From the NCBI GenBank assembly GCA_040981125.1, contig JANRMQ010000017.1:10984-74983 (forward strand): a stretch of DNA of 64,000 nucleotides, read 5' to 3'. The stretch is from DASSBQ01 sp040981125. Its GTDB lineage: Bacteria; Nitrospirota; Nitrospiria; Nitrospirales; Nitrospiraceae. Under the pieces are notes generated by a model. The model worked only from the letters and a program-made list of their open reading frames with translations. It was not told the origin of the DNA and searched no databases. Positions 9,369-17,918 of the stretch are shown piece after piece (position 1 is the first letter of the stretch; each line of letters opens with the position of its first letter). The position numbers and the translations under genes were made by a program.

Positions 9369-9516
9369 ATCGTTTCATATCGTTGAGCGTACACTGAAAA
9401 AACGGCCGCGCTGTATACCATACCAATGCGCTCCACGCAATGAAAGCCGAAGGGAACCCGAACTCTTGGAGGACCATAATCGACTCGTATATAATGCCGG
9501 TCACGAAAGGGGATCT

Positions 9517-10359
9517 ATGACAACCGCAGAAGACACATATGCACAGCCGCTTCAAAACTTGGCCGAACTGATACTGTCCGTGGCGGGAGAGTCGGTCAGC
9601 CTGGTCAAACGAAGTGCGCCCGAGCGCGCGATGAAATTCAAACGCAAAGAGGAATGGACCATTTATTTGGAATTCATGAAAATACTTTTCAATCTGGCAG
9701 ACCGCGTGTCGATCCTGCACGTGCCGATAAAAGACCAGCCGGAATTCATGGATAGCCTGGAAGACCGTGTGACCGCGCACCTCAACCAAGTCTTACAACC
9801 TGCCCTCGAGGCCGGATCCGATCCAACGGAAATCGTGCTGACCATCGGCACGGCGGTCGCCGAAAGCCGGCAGATCTATGAACAATACCGATTCCTGGTG
9901 AGTGAAGACAGTCCATCAAAAAACGAGATGTTCCGAGATTTCGGAGAGCGTATTGCCGAATTGGCGGGGGTCCCGGGCAATCCGCAGCTGACGTCCGCCG
10001 CGACACTTTGCGTAAGCGCAGCCATTCCGGCCATCCAAGCGATTCTTGAAGGACGGCCGGCCGCTGAGACCGCTGATAACAGCCCGATAGGATCAACTGC
10101 TCCCGAACCAGGACGAACTCCGGAACGGGCCGGAACCGGAAGCGAAATCAAACTCGTGAGCGTGATGTCGAGCGTCCATGGGGAGGAAGTGGAAACTCGC
10201 TGGGGTCTCCATCCCCGCTTCCGTCAAGACCTGAAACAGGATGAAATCCAGCAATTGACCAAACTAATGAACCGAGTGGCGAAAATCCTCGGAGGGCGCT
10301 ATGCTGCAGTAGCTTTTTCCGAGGAATGGGCCACCTGGCACAGGACTGGCCATGCATGA
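9517..10359 (+). CDS. Conserved hypothetical protein, mostly helical
   Basis: Not recognised. The ATG at 9517 follows an AAAGGGGA ribosome-binding site and gives 280 residues; an open frame extends upstream without a convincing start. The first 180 residues look helical and soluble (LQNLAELILSVAGESVSLV, KRKEEWTIYLEFMKILFNL). A short Pro/Thr/Glu-rich linker at about residues 195-215 leads to a C-terminal part ending near LMNRVAKILGGRYAAVAFSEEW. No signal peptide or membrane segment is seen. It precedes the glucan phosphorylase gene by 76 bases on the same strand. Confidence 0.8.
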   Translation: MTTAEDTYAQPLQNLAELILSVAGESVSLVKRSAPERAMKFKRKEEWTIYLEFMKILFNLADRVSILHVPIKDQPEFMDSLEDRVTAHLNQVLQPALEAGSDPTEIVLTIGTAVAESRQIYEQYRFLVSEDSPSKNEMFRDFGERIAELAGVPGNPQLTSAATLCVSAAIPAIQAILEGRPAAETADNSPIGSTAPEPGRTPERAGTGSEIKLVSVMSSVHGEEVETRWGLHPRFRQDLKQDEIQQLTKLMNRVAKILGGRYAAVAFSEEWATWHRTGHA

Positions 10360-10435
10360 TGCTCAAGATTCCCTTAGAGCTTGAGCCGCATCGACTCCGT
10401 CGGAACCAATCCAGCGCACTGAGGAGGTGTAGTTA

Positions 10436-12595
10436 GTGCAACAACAGGGGCAGTCTTATCCCGGATCCGAACAGCTTCCTCGCAGTCTGCATCGCCTTGC
10501 CGAAGTCGCGCATAATCTTTGGTGGAGTTGGACACCCGCCGCGCGCATGCTCTTTGAGACGATTGATCCGACCCTCTGGTTTTTAACCTATCATAACCCG
10601 GTCAAATTGCTGACCGACGTCAAGCCCGAGCGGTTGAGCATTCTTGCGCAAGATCCCCATTTCGTACGCCAGTATTCGGCGGTGTTGCGAGCCTTCGATG
10701 AATATATGACGGATACCAAGACGTGGTTTGCCACGCAGTTCCCGGCCCTGACGAAGTCGCAGATCGCATATTTCTCAGCGGAGTTCGGATTCCATATTTC
10801 AATTCCGATTTACAGCGGAGGGTTGGGCATCCTGGCAGGAGACCACTGCAAAGAGGCCAGCGATCTTGGGATCCCCTTGGTCGGATTGGGATTCATGTAT
10901 CCTCAAGGATACTTCAAACAACGAGTGACGGCCGAAGGTTGGCAAGAAGCGGCCTATGCGCCGTTCAGCCGAGAGGAATCTCCGATCCATCAAGCGATCA
11001 CGCCCGCAGGCACCTCCTGTTCAATTCAAGTCGAAATTGGAAACCGCCAAGTCACCGTCCTCGTGTGGCAAGTGCGCGCAGGTCGCATGTCGCTGTATTT
11101 AATCGACACCGACCTGCCGGAGAATTCGCCCGAGGACCGGGCGCTCTCCGCCCGCTTGTACGGGGGCGATCAAGAAACACGCCTCTGCCAGGAAATTCTC
11201 CTCGGGATCGGAGGAGTCCGAGTGTTGCGTGCAATGGGGATCGATCCGTCCGTCTGGCATTCCAACGAAGGTCATTCCGCGTTTCTTACACTCGAACGGC
11301 TGCGCGAATACGTCCAGGCGGGCCATACCCATGCGGAAGCGAACGAACTTGTCAGACAGAGCAGCGTCTTCACCACTCACACGCCGGTCCCTGCGGGACA
11401 TGATATTTTTCCGTATCATTTGATGGATCGGTATTTCCATCGTTACTGGGATCAATTAGGGCTTTCGCGCGAGGAATTTCTCCAATTGGGCGAAACTCCG
11501 GAATCAAAAGGTCATGGGTTCAATATGACGGCCTTGGCCATGCGCTTATCCGCGCATCTAAACGGCGTAAGCCGGGAACACGGCCGCGTATCCCGACGCA
11601 TGTGGCAACATTTATGGCCGGGGCTTCCGGAAGATATGGTGCCGATACGCAGCCTCACAAATGGAATTCATACGCCGACATGGATCGCGCCGGAACTCAA
11701 CGCGCTGTTCGGCCGGTATCTCAGCCCTGAATGGGCGGAGCGTGTGGACGATTCCACGATCTGGCAACGTGCGACGGACATTCCCGACGCCGAGTTGTGG
11801 GCGACTCGGCAGACAGTGAAACGAAAATTGATGAGTTTTATTCGCGAACGAGCACGAGGAGGTTGGATCCACGGTCAGCTGCAGAGTTCGCAAGTCCTCG
11901 CGCGAGGCACGCTCCTCGACCCCGAAGCTCTGACCATCGGCTTCGCGCGCCGCTTTGCAACTTACAAGCGCGCTACACTTTTGTTCCGCGATCTGGAGCG
12001 GCTGAAGCGATTGTTGCACAATCACTGGCGTCCAGTTCAAATCATATTCGCCGGCAAGGCCCATCCGGCGGACGAGCCGGGTCGCTATTTCATCCACGAG
12101 GTATTGAGGGTGTGCAACGATCATGCGTTAGGAGGGCGGATCGCCTTCCTTGAAGACTACGACATGCACATGGCGAAATATCTCGTGCAGGGTGTCGACA
12201 TCTGGCTCAACACGCCCCGTGCTCCGCTGGAAGCAAGCGGGACAAGCGGCCAAAAAGCCGCACTCAATGGGGTCCTCAATCTGAGCGTCCTGGACGGATG
12301 GTGGCAAGAAGGCTATAACGGGGCGAACGGCTGGGCGATCCAAGCGTCGGCCGACGGCACGGATCCGCAAGTACAGGACGCCTATGACGCGGAGCAGTTG
12401 TATCGCTTACTGGAACAGGAAGTGGTTCCTCTGTTCTATCAGCGTGACTTGGATGGTGTCCCGCGGGGCTGGTTACAGATCGTCAAGGAAAGCATCAAGA
12501 CTGTCGCGCCGAAGTTCTGTACAAAGCGCATGGTCAAGCAGTATATGGATTTGATGTATGCTCCGGCCACTACCCGAACGCCCAGCGCTTGGTAA
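10436..12595 (+). CDS. glgP: Alpha-glucan (glycogen/maltodextrin) phosphorylase
   Basis: This enzyme cleaves alpha-1,4-glucans with phosphate to give glucose-1-phosphate, using pyridoxal phosphate. Translation starts at a GTG preceded by GAGGAGGTG, giving 719 residues. That fits the short, thermophile-type phosphorylases with the N-terminal VAHNLWWSWTPAARMLFE segment. The cofactor lysine lies in EASGTSGQKAALNGVLNLS, at residue 607. Other signatures are FSAEFGFHISIPIYSGGLGI, VWHSNEGHSAFLTLERLR and FARRFATYKRATLLF. With the 4-alpha-glucanotransferase at 36436-38703 it points to storage-glucan use; the two genes are not linked. Confidence 0.95.
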   Translation: MQQQGQSYPGSEQLPRSLHRLAEVAHNLWWSWTPAARMLFETIDPTLWFLTYHNPVKLLTDVKPERLSILAQDPHFVRQYSAVLRAFDEYMTDTKTWFATQFPALTKSQIAYFSAEFGFHISIPIYSGGLGILAGDHCKEASDLGIPLVGLGFMYPQGYFKQRVTAEGWQEAAYAPFSREESPIHQAITPAGTSCSIQVEIGNRQVTVLVWQVRAGRMSLYLIDTDLPENSPEDRALSARLYGGDQETRLCQEILLGIGGVRVLRAMGIDPSVWHSNEGHSAFLTLERLREYVQAGHTHAEANELVRQSSVFTTHTPVPAGHDIFPYHLMDRYFHRYWDQLGLSREEFLQLGETPESKGHGFNMTALAMRLSAHLNGVSREHGRVSRRMWQHLWPGLPEDMVPIRSLTNGIHTPTWIAPELNALFGRYLSPEWAERVDDSTIWQRATDIPDAELWATRQTVKRKLMSFIRERARGGWIHGQLQSSQVLARGTLLDPEALTIGFARRFATYKRATLLFRDLERLKRLLHNHWRPVQIIFAGKAHPADEPGRYFIHEVLRVCNDHALGGRIAFLEDYDMHMAKYLVQGVDIWLNTPRAPLEASGTSGQKAALNGVLNLSVLDGWWQEGYNGANGWAIQASADGTDPQVQDAYDAEQLYRLLEQEVVPLFYQRDLDGVPRGWLQIVKESIKTVAPKFCTKRMVKQYMDLMYAPATTRTPSAW

Positions 12596-12607
12596 CCGGT
12601 CTTACAG

Positions 12608-14005
12608 TTGCTTTATAAATCTGCACTCACTGGTGTCCGCCTTTCCCGATGCTTACCGGTTCTGATTTTCCTTGGCTTCTTGCTCGCACCCCGCGCTGTG
12701 ACAGCAGCAACTGCTTACCCTGTCGCAGCCGAATCCTCCGCCGCCAAGGCGTTTAATGCAGGTCGATTCGACGAGGTCGTTCGCCAGCTCGAGCAAGAAA
12801 CCGCGAACCAAAAGGAACCTGGAAAGGAGTTGCTGCGCCTGGCCTGCCTAAGCCAGATTCGACTGGGCCGGCCGGAGGAAGCGGCCGCGCTTTACATGCG
12901 GCTGTATCCTGTCGGACAAGCGGATGATCCCGGGCTATTGCGCGAGTTGGCGCTCAGCACAATTGTCAGTCGTGTGCGGGATCCTCAGGAACATATTCGT
13001 ATAGCGGCGTACACGGCGCTCTCCGAAATCGGGGGCGCGGGACTTCTCCCGGTATTAGAAGACGGCCTATTGGATTCCTCGGCGCTGGTGCGGGCCAGGG
13101 CGGCGGAAGGAATAGGAAAAGCGGGAGCGGCAGGCCGATCTGAGGCGCTCAAGCGGGCATTGAGAGATGAAGCGCCGGGCGTGCGCATGGCCGCCATCAA
13201 TGCACTGGCAGACGCGAATGCCCCCGGCATCGCGACACAGCTGGCGGATATCGCCCGTGTCGATCACGGACCCGAATCCATTATTGCGCTGGCAGGACTC
13301 TATAAACTGGGACGAGCGGACGTCCTGTCGGATATCACAAGTGCGGTGACACTGCCTAATCCAGAGGTGCGCATGGCCGCTATCGGGGTATTAGGTCGGC
13401 TCCGGCGACCACCAACCTTGGCCACGCTCAGTCAAGCGGTGTATGATCCGGCCCCGGCGGTTCGTGCCTTTGCGGCCGGCGCGCTTGGCGATTTTGGCAG
13501 TCCTGACGGCGTTGCGCCTCTTACCCATGCACTCGATGATGAACACGCCCGGGTGCGGGGGATCGCCGCCACAAGCCTCGGGCGGCTTGGCGTTTCCGAA
13601 ACGCGATCGGTCTTACAACCTCTTCTCAGGGATCCGGTTGAACAGGTTCGAGCCGGAGCAGTGGAAGGGCTTTTGAGATTAGGCGACACCGGCGCGCTCT
13701 TGCTCGCAGCCGATCTTGCCCGGCATCCCGATCCTTCCGTGAGAGGCGCGATCGCCCAAGCTCTGTCCGCTACGTCGAACCCCAGGGTGCTGCCGTTGCT
13801 TGATTCATTGCTTCGCGACCAACAGCCCTTGCCGCGATTAATGGCGGCCCGGGCCTTAGGTAGGACGGGTTTGCGAAACGCCATCTCCTCCCTGAAGACC
13901 GGGCTTCGCGACACGGACGCCGCGGTAAGAATCACGGCGGCGGCAAGTGTGTTTGCACTCTTGGAAAATAAAAGCGGGAAGCGTCCCGGCAAGGGTAAAG
14001 GTTAG
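12608..14005 (+). CDS. Exported HEAT-repeat protein
   Basis: The 465-residue product starts at a TTG and has a signal peptide (about residues 12-35, LSRCLPVLIFLGFLLAPRAV ending in an Ala-rich site). An N-terminal TPR-like helical part (AFNAGRFDEVVRQLEQE) is followed by about ten HEAT/PBS-lyase-like repeats of roughly 31 residues, with recurring LGDFGSPDGVAPLTHALDDE-type units. Such repeats form solenoids that bind other proteins; the partner is unknown. It begins 12 bases after glgP and is followed by the membrane protein at 14014, so the three are likely cotranscribed. A later start codon cannot be excluded. Confidence 0.85.
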   Translation: MLYKSALTGVRLSRCLPVLIFLGFLLAPRAVTAATAYPVAAESSAAKAFNAGRFDEVVRQLEQETANQKEPGKELLRLACLSQIRLGRPEEAAALYMRLYPVGQADDPGLLRELALSTIVSRVRDPQEHIRIAAYTALSEIGGAGLLPVLEDGLLDSSALVRARAAEGIGKAGAAGRSEALKRALRDEAPGVRMAAINALADANAPGIATQLADIARVDHGPESIIALAGLYKLGRADVLSDITSAVTLPNPEVRMAAIGVLGRLRRPPTLATLSQAVYDPAPAVRAFAAGALGDFGSPDGVAPLTHALDDEHARVRGIAATSLGRLGVSETRSVLQPLLRDPVEQVRAGAVEGLLRLGDTGALLLAADLARHPDPSVRGAIAQALSATSNPRVLPLLDSLLRDQQPLPRLMAARALGRTGLRNAISSLKTGLRDTDAAVRITAAASVFALLENKSGKRPGKGKG

Positions 14006-14013
14006 GACACAGC

Positions 14014-14445
14014 ATGCTCAGGTTCTTGGGGATGATCGTGCTTCTTCTCGGTGCTTTCGCGTTAGGATACGCATGGGGTAAGCGTCCACTTGCTGACTTG
14101 GAACACACGGTGAAAGAACTCTCCCGAAACGTCGTCGATACGACATTGGGAATCGAGCGGGATCTTCGGAGAAGACAAGGACTGATTGACGCCAAAGCCA
14201 GAATCGTTCAGGCAAAATCCGATCTGGTCAACAGAAATCACGCCACCGCCGCCAAAGAATTGGGGGAAGCCATCGATTCGCTGGAAAACACGGCCCAAGG
14301 AGCCAAATCGGTCGATCCGGTCGCTCAGACAAGAGAACTAGCGAGCAAACTTCGGCAAGTCAGGCTCGAAGTTTCGCAAGGGAAAAAAGGAGCGGCAGGA
14401 AGACTTGATGAAATTCAGAAGGAACTCGATGCACTGCTCAAATAG
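14014..14445 (+). CDS. Membrane-anchored coiled-coil protein of unknown function
   Basis: Not recognised as a named family. The 143-residue protein has one N-terminal membrane segment (residues 2-21, LRFLGMIVLLLGAFALGYAW). A long charged helical region follows with heptad-like spacing (LEHTVKELSRNVVDTTLGIE, then ARIVQAKSDLVNRNHATAAK). Topology suggests a periplasmic coiled coil anchored in the inner membrane. It lies 8 bases after the HEAT-repeat gene. Confidence 0.8.
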   Translation: MLRFLGMIVLLLGAFALGYAWGKRPLADLEHTVKELSRNVVDTTLGIERDLRRRQGLIDAKARIVQAKSDLVNRNHATAAKELGEAIDSLENTAQGAKSVDPVAQTRELASKLRQVRLEVSQGKKGAAGRLDEIQKELDALLK

Positions 14446-14456
14446 ATAGAGCGCCA

Positions 14457-15272
14457 TCACACATGGGCCGGCTGTTTTTTCCACTTGGCCAGAATACGTT
14501 CGATCCGCATCCGAACTACCATGTCACTATCTTTCAGAAGAGGCTTGATGGCCTCTCGACCCCGCTCGTCGCCTATCGCTTCTAATGCCGCGGCCGCAGT
14601 AAGTCTTGTAAACCAATCCTTATCTTTCAGCATTTCGATAAGCGGGGAAATCGCCTCTACAGACTTGATGCGCCCAAGCCCGAGCACCGCTTGCTTGCGG
14701 ATCAGTTCATCTTTGTCCGTGAGCGCTTTAACAAGGTGGGCCACCGCCGGTTCCCCTAATGAAACTAATGCGTCGGTCGCATCATCCTTAAATTCGTCAT
14801 TGCGCAGCTGCGCCATTAAGGGTTCAAGTACTCGTTCATCATGGATCTTTCCAAGAGCCGCAATTGCATACTTCCGCACATCCCAATCGCGCAATAGTTT
14901 CAGCAATGTTTCGACCGCCGGCGATCCGATTTGGCCGAGCCCGTCAATCGCAACCTCTCGAACTTGCCAGTCCCCGTCTCGAAGCGCGCGAGCCAACGGC
15001 TCTACACAACGTTCATCGCCCATCTCGCCCAGAGTGATCGCGGCCTCGCGGCGCACGACCCAATCCGGGTCCTTCAGTAAATCGATTTGAATATCGATTT
15101 CGTCTTTGACTTGTTCTTCTTCTAAGGCGACATCCAGATGATCTCCCGCCTGCGGAACAGTCGCCTCCTCCCCGGTCGCGGTGAATTCGTCGGATAATTG
15201 ATCGGTCAATTTTTCATCCGTTGTAGAATCGGATGGCGGTTGTTTATCGATCGGATCGGATTCGTGTGTCAT
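14457..15272 (-). CDS. HEAT-repeat (PBS lyase-like) protein, cytoplasmic
   Basis: The product of 271 residues starts at MTHESDPIDK, where AAGGA precedes the ATG at 15272; an in-frame start 18 bases upstream is less likely. A Ser/Thr/Asp/Glu-rich N-terminus (residues 1-60) precedes about seven HEAT repeats such as DWVVRREAAITLGEMGDERC and DWQVREVAIDGLGQIGSPAV. There is no signal peptide. The repeats suggest a protein-binding scaffold; HEAT-like proteins of this type are sometimes linked to phycobilin lyases, but no phycobilin genes are present. It faces the exported HEAT protein tail to tail across the gene at 14014. Confidence 0.88.
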   Translation of the reverse strand: MTHESDPIDKQPPSDSTTDEKLTDQLSDEFTATGEEATVPQAGDHLDVALEEEQVKDEIDIQIDLLKDPDWVVRREAAITLGEMGDERCVEPLARALRDGDWQVREVAIDGLGQIGSPAVETLLKLLRDWDVRKYAIAALGKIHDERVLEPLMAQLRNDEFKDDATDALVSLGEPAVAHLVKALTDKDELIRKQAVLGLGRIKSVEAISPLIEMLKDKDWFTRLTAAAALEAIGDERGREAIKPLLKDSDMVVRMRIERILAKWKKQPAHV

Positions 15273-15324
15273 GGACAATCCTTCAGCCAATTGAATTTAA
15301 CCCAGCATCTTTCATCAATGAACT

Positions 15325-15534
15325 TCACCCGGCGGTTTCACTTTTTCCTTCGGCTCCTTTTCCAGCAGCCCGGCCTTTTCTTGCGACCATCGCCCGTCGC
15401 TTTCGCTGTAAACGCTTGAGCCGCTTCTTGAGCTCTCGGAACGACGCATCTCCTGAAGCATGCTCCTTCCGACCCATTGAAATTTTCTTCTTGAGGCGCG
15501 CCTCATCTGACTCGGTCTTGGTCTTCTTCGCCAT
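15325..15534 (-). CDS. Small, very basic Lys/Arg-rich protein
   Basis: From the ATG at 15534 the product is 69 residues, beginning MAKKTKTESDEARLKKK and rich in Lys and Arg throughout (FRELKKRLKRLQRKRRAMVA). A longer frame starts at 15573. The central part is predicted helical and could be a short coiled coil. Composition suggests nucleic-acid or ribosome binding, but no family is recognised. It lies upstream of the cytoplasmic HEAT gene on the same strand, 52 bases apart. Confidence 0.65.
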   Translation of the reverse strand: MAKKTKTESDEARLKKKISMGRKEHASGDASFRELKKRLKRLQRKRRAMVARKGRAAGKGAEGKSETAG

Positions 15535-15634
15535 CCGAACTACTCCTTTAACAACCTCTAATAACCTCGACAATCAGCTCAGTCTAGTCAACGGAGTTCT
15601 GCACTGTCAACTGAATCAGCCGGCGCAAATGAAG

Positions 15635-16309
15635 TTATGCCCACATGCGGGTGGGGACTGGGTTAAATGCTGTATGATCACCGGCCGATATGGCCGCATG
15701 GCGGCGTTCCCGCCTCTCATACAAAAGCTCGCGCGGAAAAAGTCGTTCTACGGGAACAGGATTCTGGATTGACCAAAATCCTCGGGAACCTGTCGATCCA
15801 GTCCCTCCCTCGAATGCTTCTCGAAAGGAGATCAAATTGACAGCCGAAACAGGGGGTTGACCTTGTAGGACAGGCATTACGGGGCTGTGTTGACCGACGA
15901 CTTCCACATGCACGACCGAAGTCCCGGCGCTCACCATGCCTAATTCCACTGCCGCCGCATGCGAGACATCCAACATCCGACCCGCGACGTAAGGACCTCG
16001 ATCATTGATGCGAAGGTGCACCTGCTTTCCATTCACGAGATTTACAACGCGGATCAGGCTGCCGAGAGGCAATTTCCGATGTGCGGCCGTCAAAGCCGTC
16101 ATATCAAATACTTCCCCATTGGCGGCAACCCGACCATGGAACTCCTTCCCATACCAGGAAGCCACTCCACGGTCCTTGATTCCTAAATCCAATGCGATGT
16201 CGCCTTTAGCGAGAGAGGAACATCCGGTGAAAACGAGGCATCCGACCAAACCAAGAACGCCGGAAATCGATTGATGGGCCACCATCGGTCGTTCCATCCG
16301 CCACCTCAT
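15635..16309 (-). CDS. rlpA: RlpA-like septal-ring lipoprotein (double-psi beta-barrel)
   Basis: RlpA-family proteins are outer-membrane lipoproteins that bind or cleave denuded peptidoglycan. The 224-residue product has a signal peptide with lipobox FTGC at about residue 29. The core is GVASWYGKEFHGRVAANGE, then LTAAHRKLPLGSLIRVVN and the conserved RINDRGPYVAGRMLDVSHAA, which carries the Asp of the active-site region. No SPOR domain follows; the C-terminal 60 residues are unconserved. Alternative starts at 16297 and 16285 are possible, the former with a good ribosome-binding site. Confidence 0.9.
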   Translation of the reverse strand: MRWRMERPMVAHQSISGVLGLVGCLVFTGCSSLAKGDIALDLGIKDRGVASWYGKEFHGRVAANGEVFDMTALTAAHRKLPLGSLIRVVNLVNGKQVHLRINDRGPYVAGRMLDVSHAAAVELGMVSAGTSVVHVEVVGQHSPVMPVLQGQPPVSAVNLISFREAFEGGTGSTGSRGFWSIQNPVPVERLFPRELLYERRERRHAAISAGDHTAFNPVPTRMWA

Positions 16310-16621
16310 CCTTTGATTGTTCAGAAGCGATCACAACGGCATGTCAACCGAACACCTTCAGCAGATGAAACGCTATAAAGTGCCCGGAATCCCAACAATA
16401 CCGTGACTGTAGCGGGCCCGCCCTACTTCTGTATCCAGTAAATCAAACGATAGGCAGAGTGGTCAGAATGGAGAGTCTCTTATCCGTCATTTTCCCCACT
16501 GTGTTCGTATATAAAGGATGGACGGGGTCATCGTCAATCGGTATTCGCCGGACCCACGGAAGCGCCACCCTTTACTGCCTGCGGGATCAAGGTCTTCCAT
16601 CTCAGTTTCTGAGTCAGCACA
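16310..16621. other. Intergenic stretch without a convincing gene
   Basis: About 310 bases lie between the start of the RlpA-like gene and the end of the next minus-strand lipoprotein gene. Short open frames exist on both strands but none has a ribosome-binding site with a plausible protein. A perfect GC palindrome GCGGGCCCGC occurs near 16418. Nothing else is seen. Confidence 0.5.
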
Positions 16622-17281
16622 TCAGCGAAACCGCAGAGCCCGATCCTCAAACTTGGTATTGAGTACGAATCGTTCGAAATTCTTCTCCAACACTTCCGAT
16701 AAGATTTCCGCCCCATCCTGAGGTTGGAACCAGAAAATGTTCTTGTGCTCGCCGGAGTGAGCGACGGTATCCGTGATGGAGCTCTCATCCGCGCGATTCT
16801 TGGCCTGGATGGCCAATTTGCTCCTCGCGTTGACATCGGTAAAGCCGAATCCACCCTTGGCGTCAACGTTTAGATCGAGAATTTTTCCTGAAAGAACGAT
16901 ATCCGGTCCATCACCGTTAGACGACGGCGCGGTTTTCGAATATTGAACCTGCCATCCCTTCCTCTTCAAATAGTCTGCAAGGGCTTGGGCGGTTTCTTCT
17001 CCTGCACTCCCGCTCGGCGCGGTGAAATAGCTTTCGCCTCCCCAGAATGAGCTGCGACTTCCCATTTTTGTAGGATCGGTGCGTCCGTCTTCAAAAGGCA
17101 CCACGCTGACCCGTGGCCCAGCCATGCTCTTCACGGCCGCATTGTTGCTCGCCCCATCCTTGGGTTTTGCAACCAAATTGACCGGAATGGTGTCGCCGCG
17201 TCCCGCACAGCCTCCCAATAGCATAATCGCCGCAGCAAGACACGCGGCGCACTTCCCTACTACCATCTCATCTCGCCTCAT
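16622..17281 (-). CDS. Lipoprotein of unknown function
   Basis: The 219-residue product has a signal peptide ending in lipobox LGGC near residue 25. The mature domain (about residues 55-205) contains PRVSVVPFEDGRTDPTKMG, EETAQALADYLKRKGWQVQY and DIVLSGKILDLNVDAKGGFG. This alternation of strands and helices resembles outer-membrane lipoproteins of the YajG/CsgG-like type, but the match is by pattern only. An AAGGAGG ribosome-binding site lies 12 bases before the start. A 12-base palindrome (17303-17314) lies just upstream. Confidence 0.8.
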   Translation of the reverse strand: MRRDEMVVGKCAACLAAAIMLLGGCAGRGDTIPVNLVAKPKDGASNNAAVKSMAGPRVSVVPFEDGRTDPTKMGSRSSFWGGESYFTAPSGSAGEETAQALADYLKRKGWQVQYSKTAPSSNGDGPDIVLSGKILDLNVDAKGGFGFTDVNARSKLAIQAKNRADESSITDTVAHSGEHKNIFWFQPQDGAEILSEVLEKNFERFVLNTKFEDRALRFR

Positions 17282-17302
17282 GGTTCCAACGCGCCTCCTT
17301 CT

Positions 17303-17314
17303 TGAGAATTCTCA
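17303..17314. promoter_or_regulatory. 12-base palindrome upstream of a lipoprotein gene
   Basis: TGAGAATTCTCA is a perfect palindrome 22 bases before the start of the lipoprotein gene at 17281 and within the short spacer to the upstream gene. The position suits an operator, but a single copy of this length may be chance. Confidence 0.3.
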
Positions 17315-17325
17315 CGATGAGTCGA

Positions 17326-17688
17326 TTATTTTGAATGGACAACGATGGACCGAACCGTCAGCCCCTTGCGATTCTTAACGTAAGTCAGCGTCACTCTTTC
17401 ACCGGCTCGTATGCGGTTCAGCGCAACCCGTTGCTCTCCACGTACGATGGTCGCTCCCTTTTTCACAACAGCCCCTATGACGATCTCATCCTTCATTCCC
17501 GGCCGGCTCCTGACCATGATGACCGGAGGCGTCTCATTCGCATGAACCTCGTCCACTACTCCACTAATCATTCGGACATCATCGTCCGACGCATAAATCG
17601 ACGGCACGACATATCCTTGCAGGATACCGATCAGGCAGCACAGCATCGCCCAGGATGGAATCCGATATTCCAGGCGATTTCCATTCAT
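17326..17688 (-). CDS. Small exported protein, OB-fold-like
   Basis: The 120-residue product has an N-terminal hydrophobic segment (about residues 12-33, WAMLCCLIGILQGYVVPSIY) consistent with a signal peptide. The mature domain of about 85 residues is beta-rich: MISGVVDEVHANETPPVIMV, then VVKKGATIVRGEQRVALNRI and VTLTYVKNRKGLTVRSIVVH. This pattern resembles small periplasmic DUF5666-like or OB-fold domains, but I cannot name the family. It is 44 bases upstream of the lipoprotein gene on the same strand. Confidence 0.75.
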   Translation of the reverse strand: MNGNRLEYRIPSWAMLCCLIGILQGYVVPSIYASDDDVRMISGVVDEVHANETPPVIMVRSRPGMKDEIVIGAVVKKGATIVRGEQRVALNRIRAGERVTLTYVKNRKGLTVRSIVVHSK

Positions 17689-17918
17689 ACGTTGCCCCCG
17701 TCATTCAGCCGAGTCTTGGCGCAGCGGCGAGACTTTAGCAGGTTGAATTTCACGTGTAAAGTTTATGGGAAAGCGGGTCCATATCATAAGAAGGTCGATC
17801 GAAGGTTGCGCGCCCGCTTGACTGGCTTCGGCAGTGTGGGTAATATCCGGCACACGTCCGCAGTTCAACGCTGTTGACCTGCTACCGATAGATCCAGCCC
17901 GGGCATTGCCACCATCGC

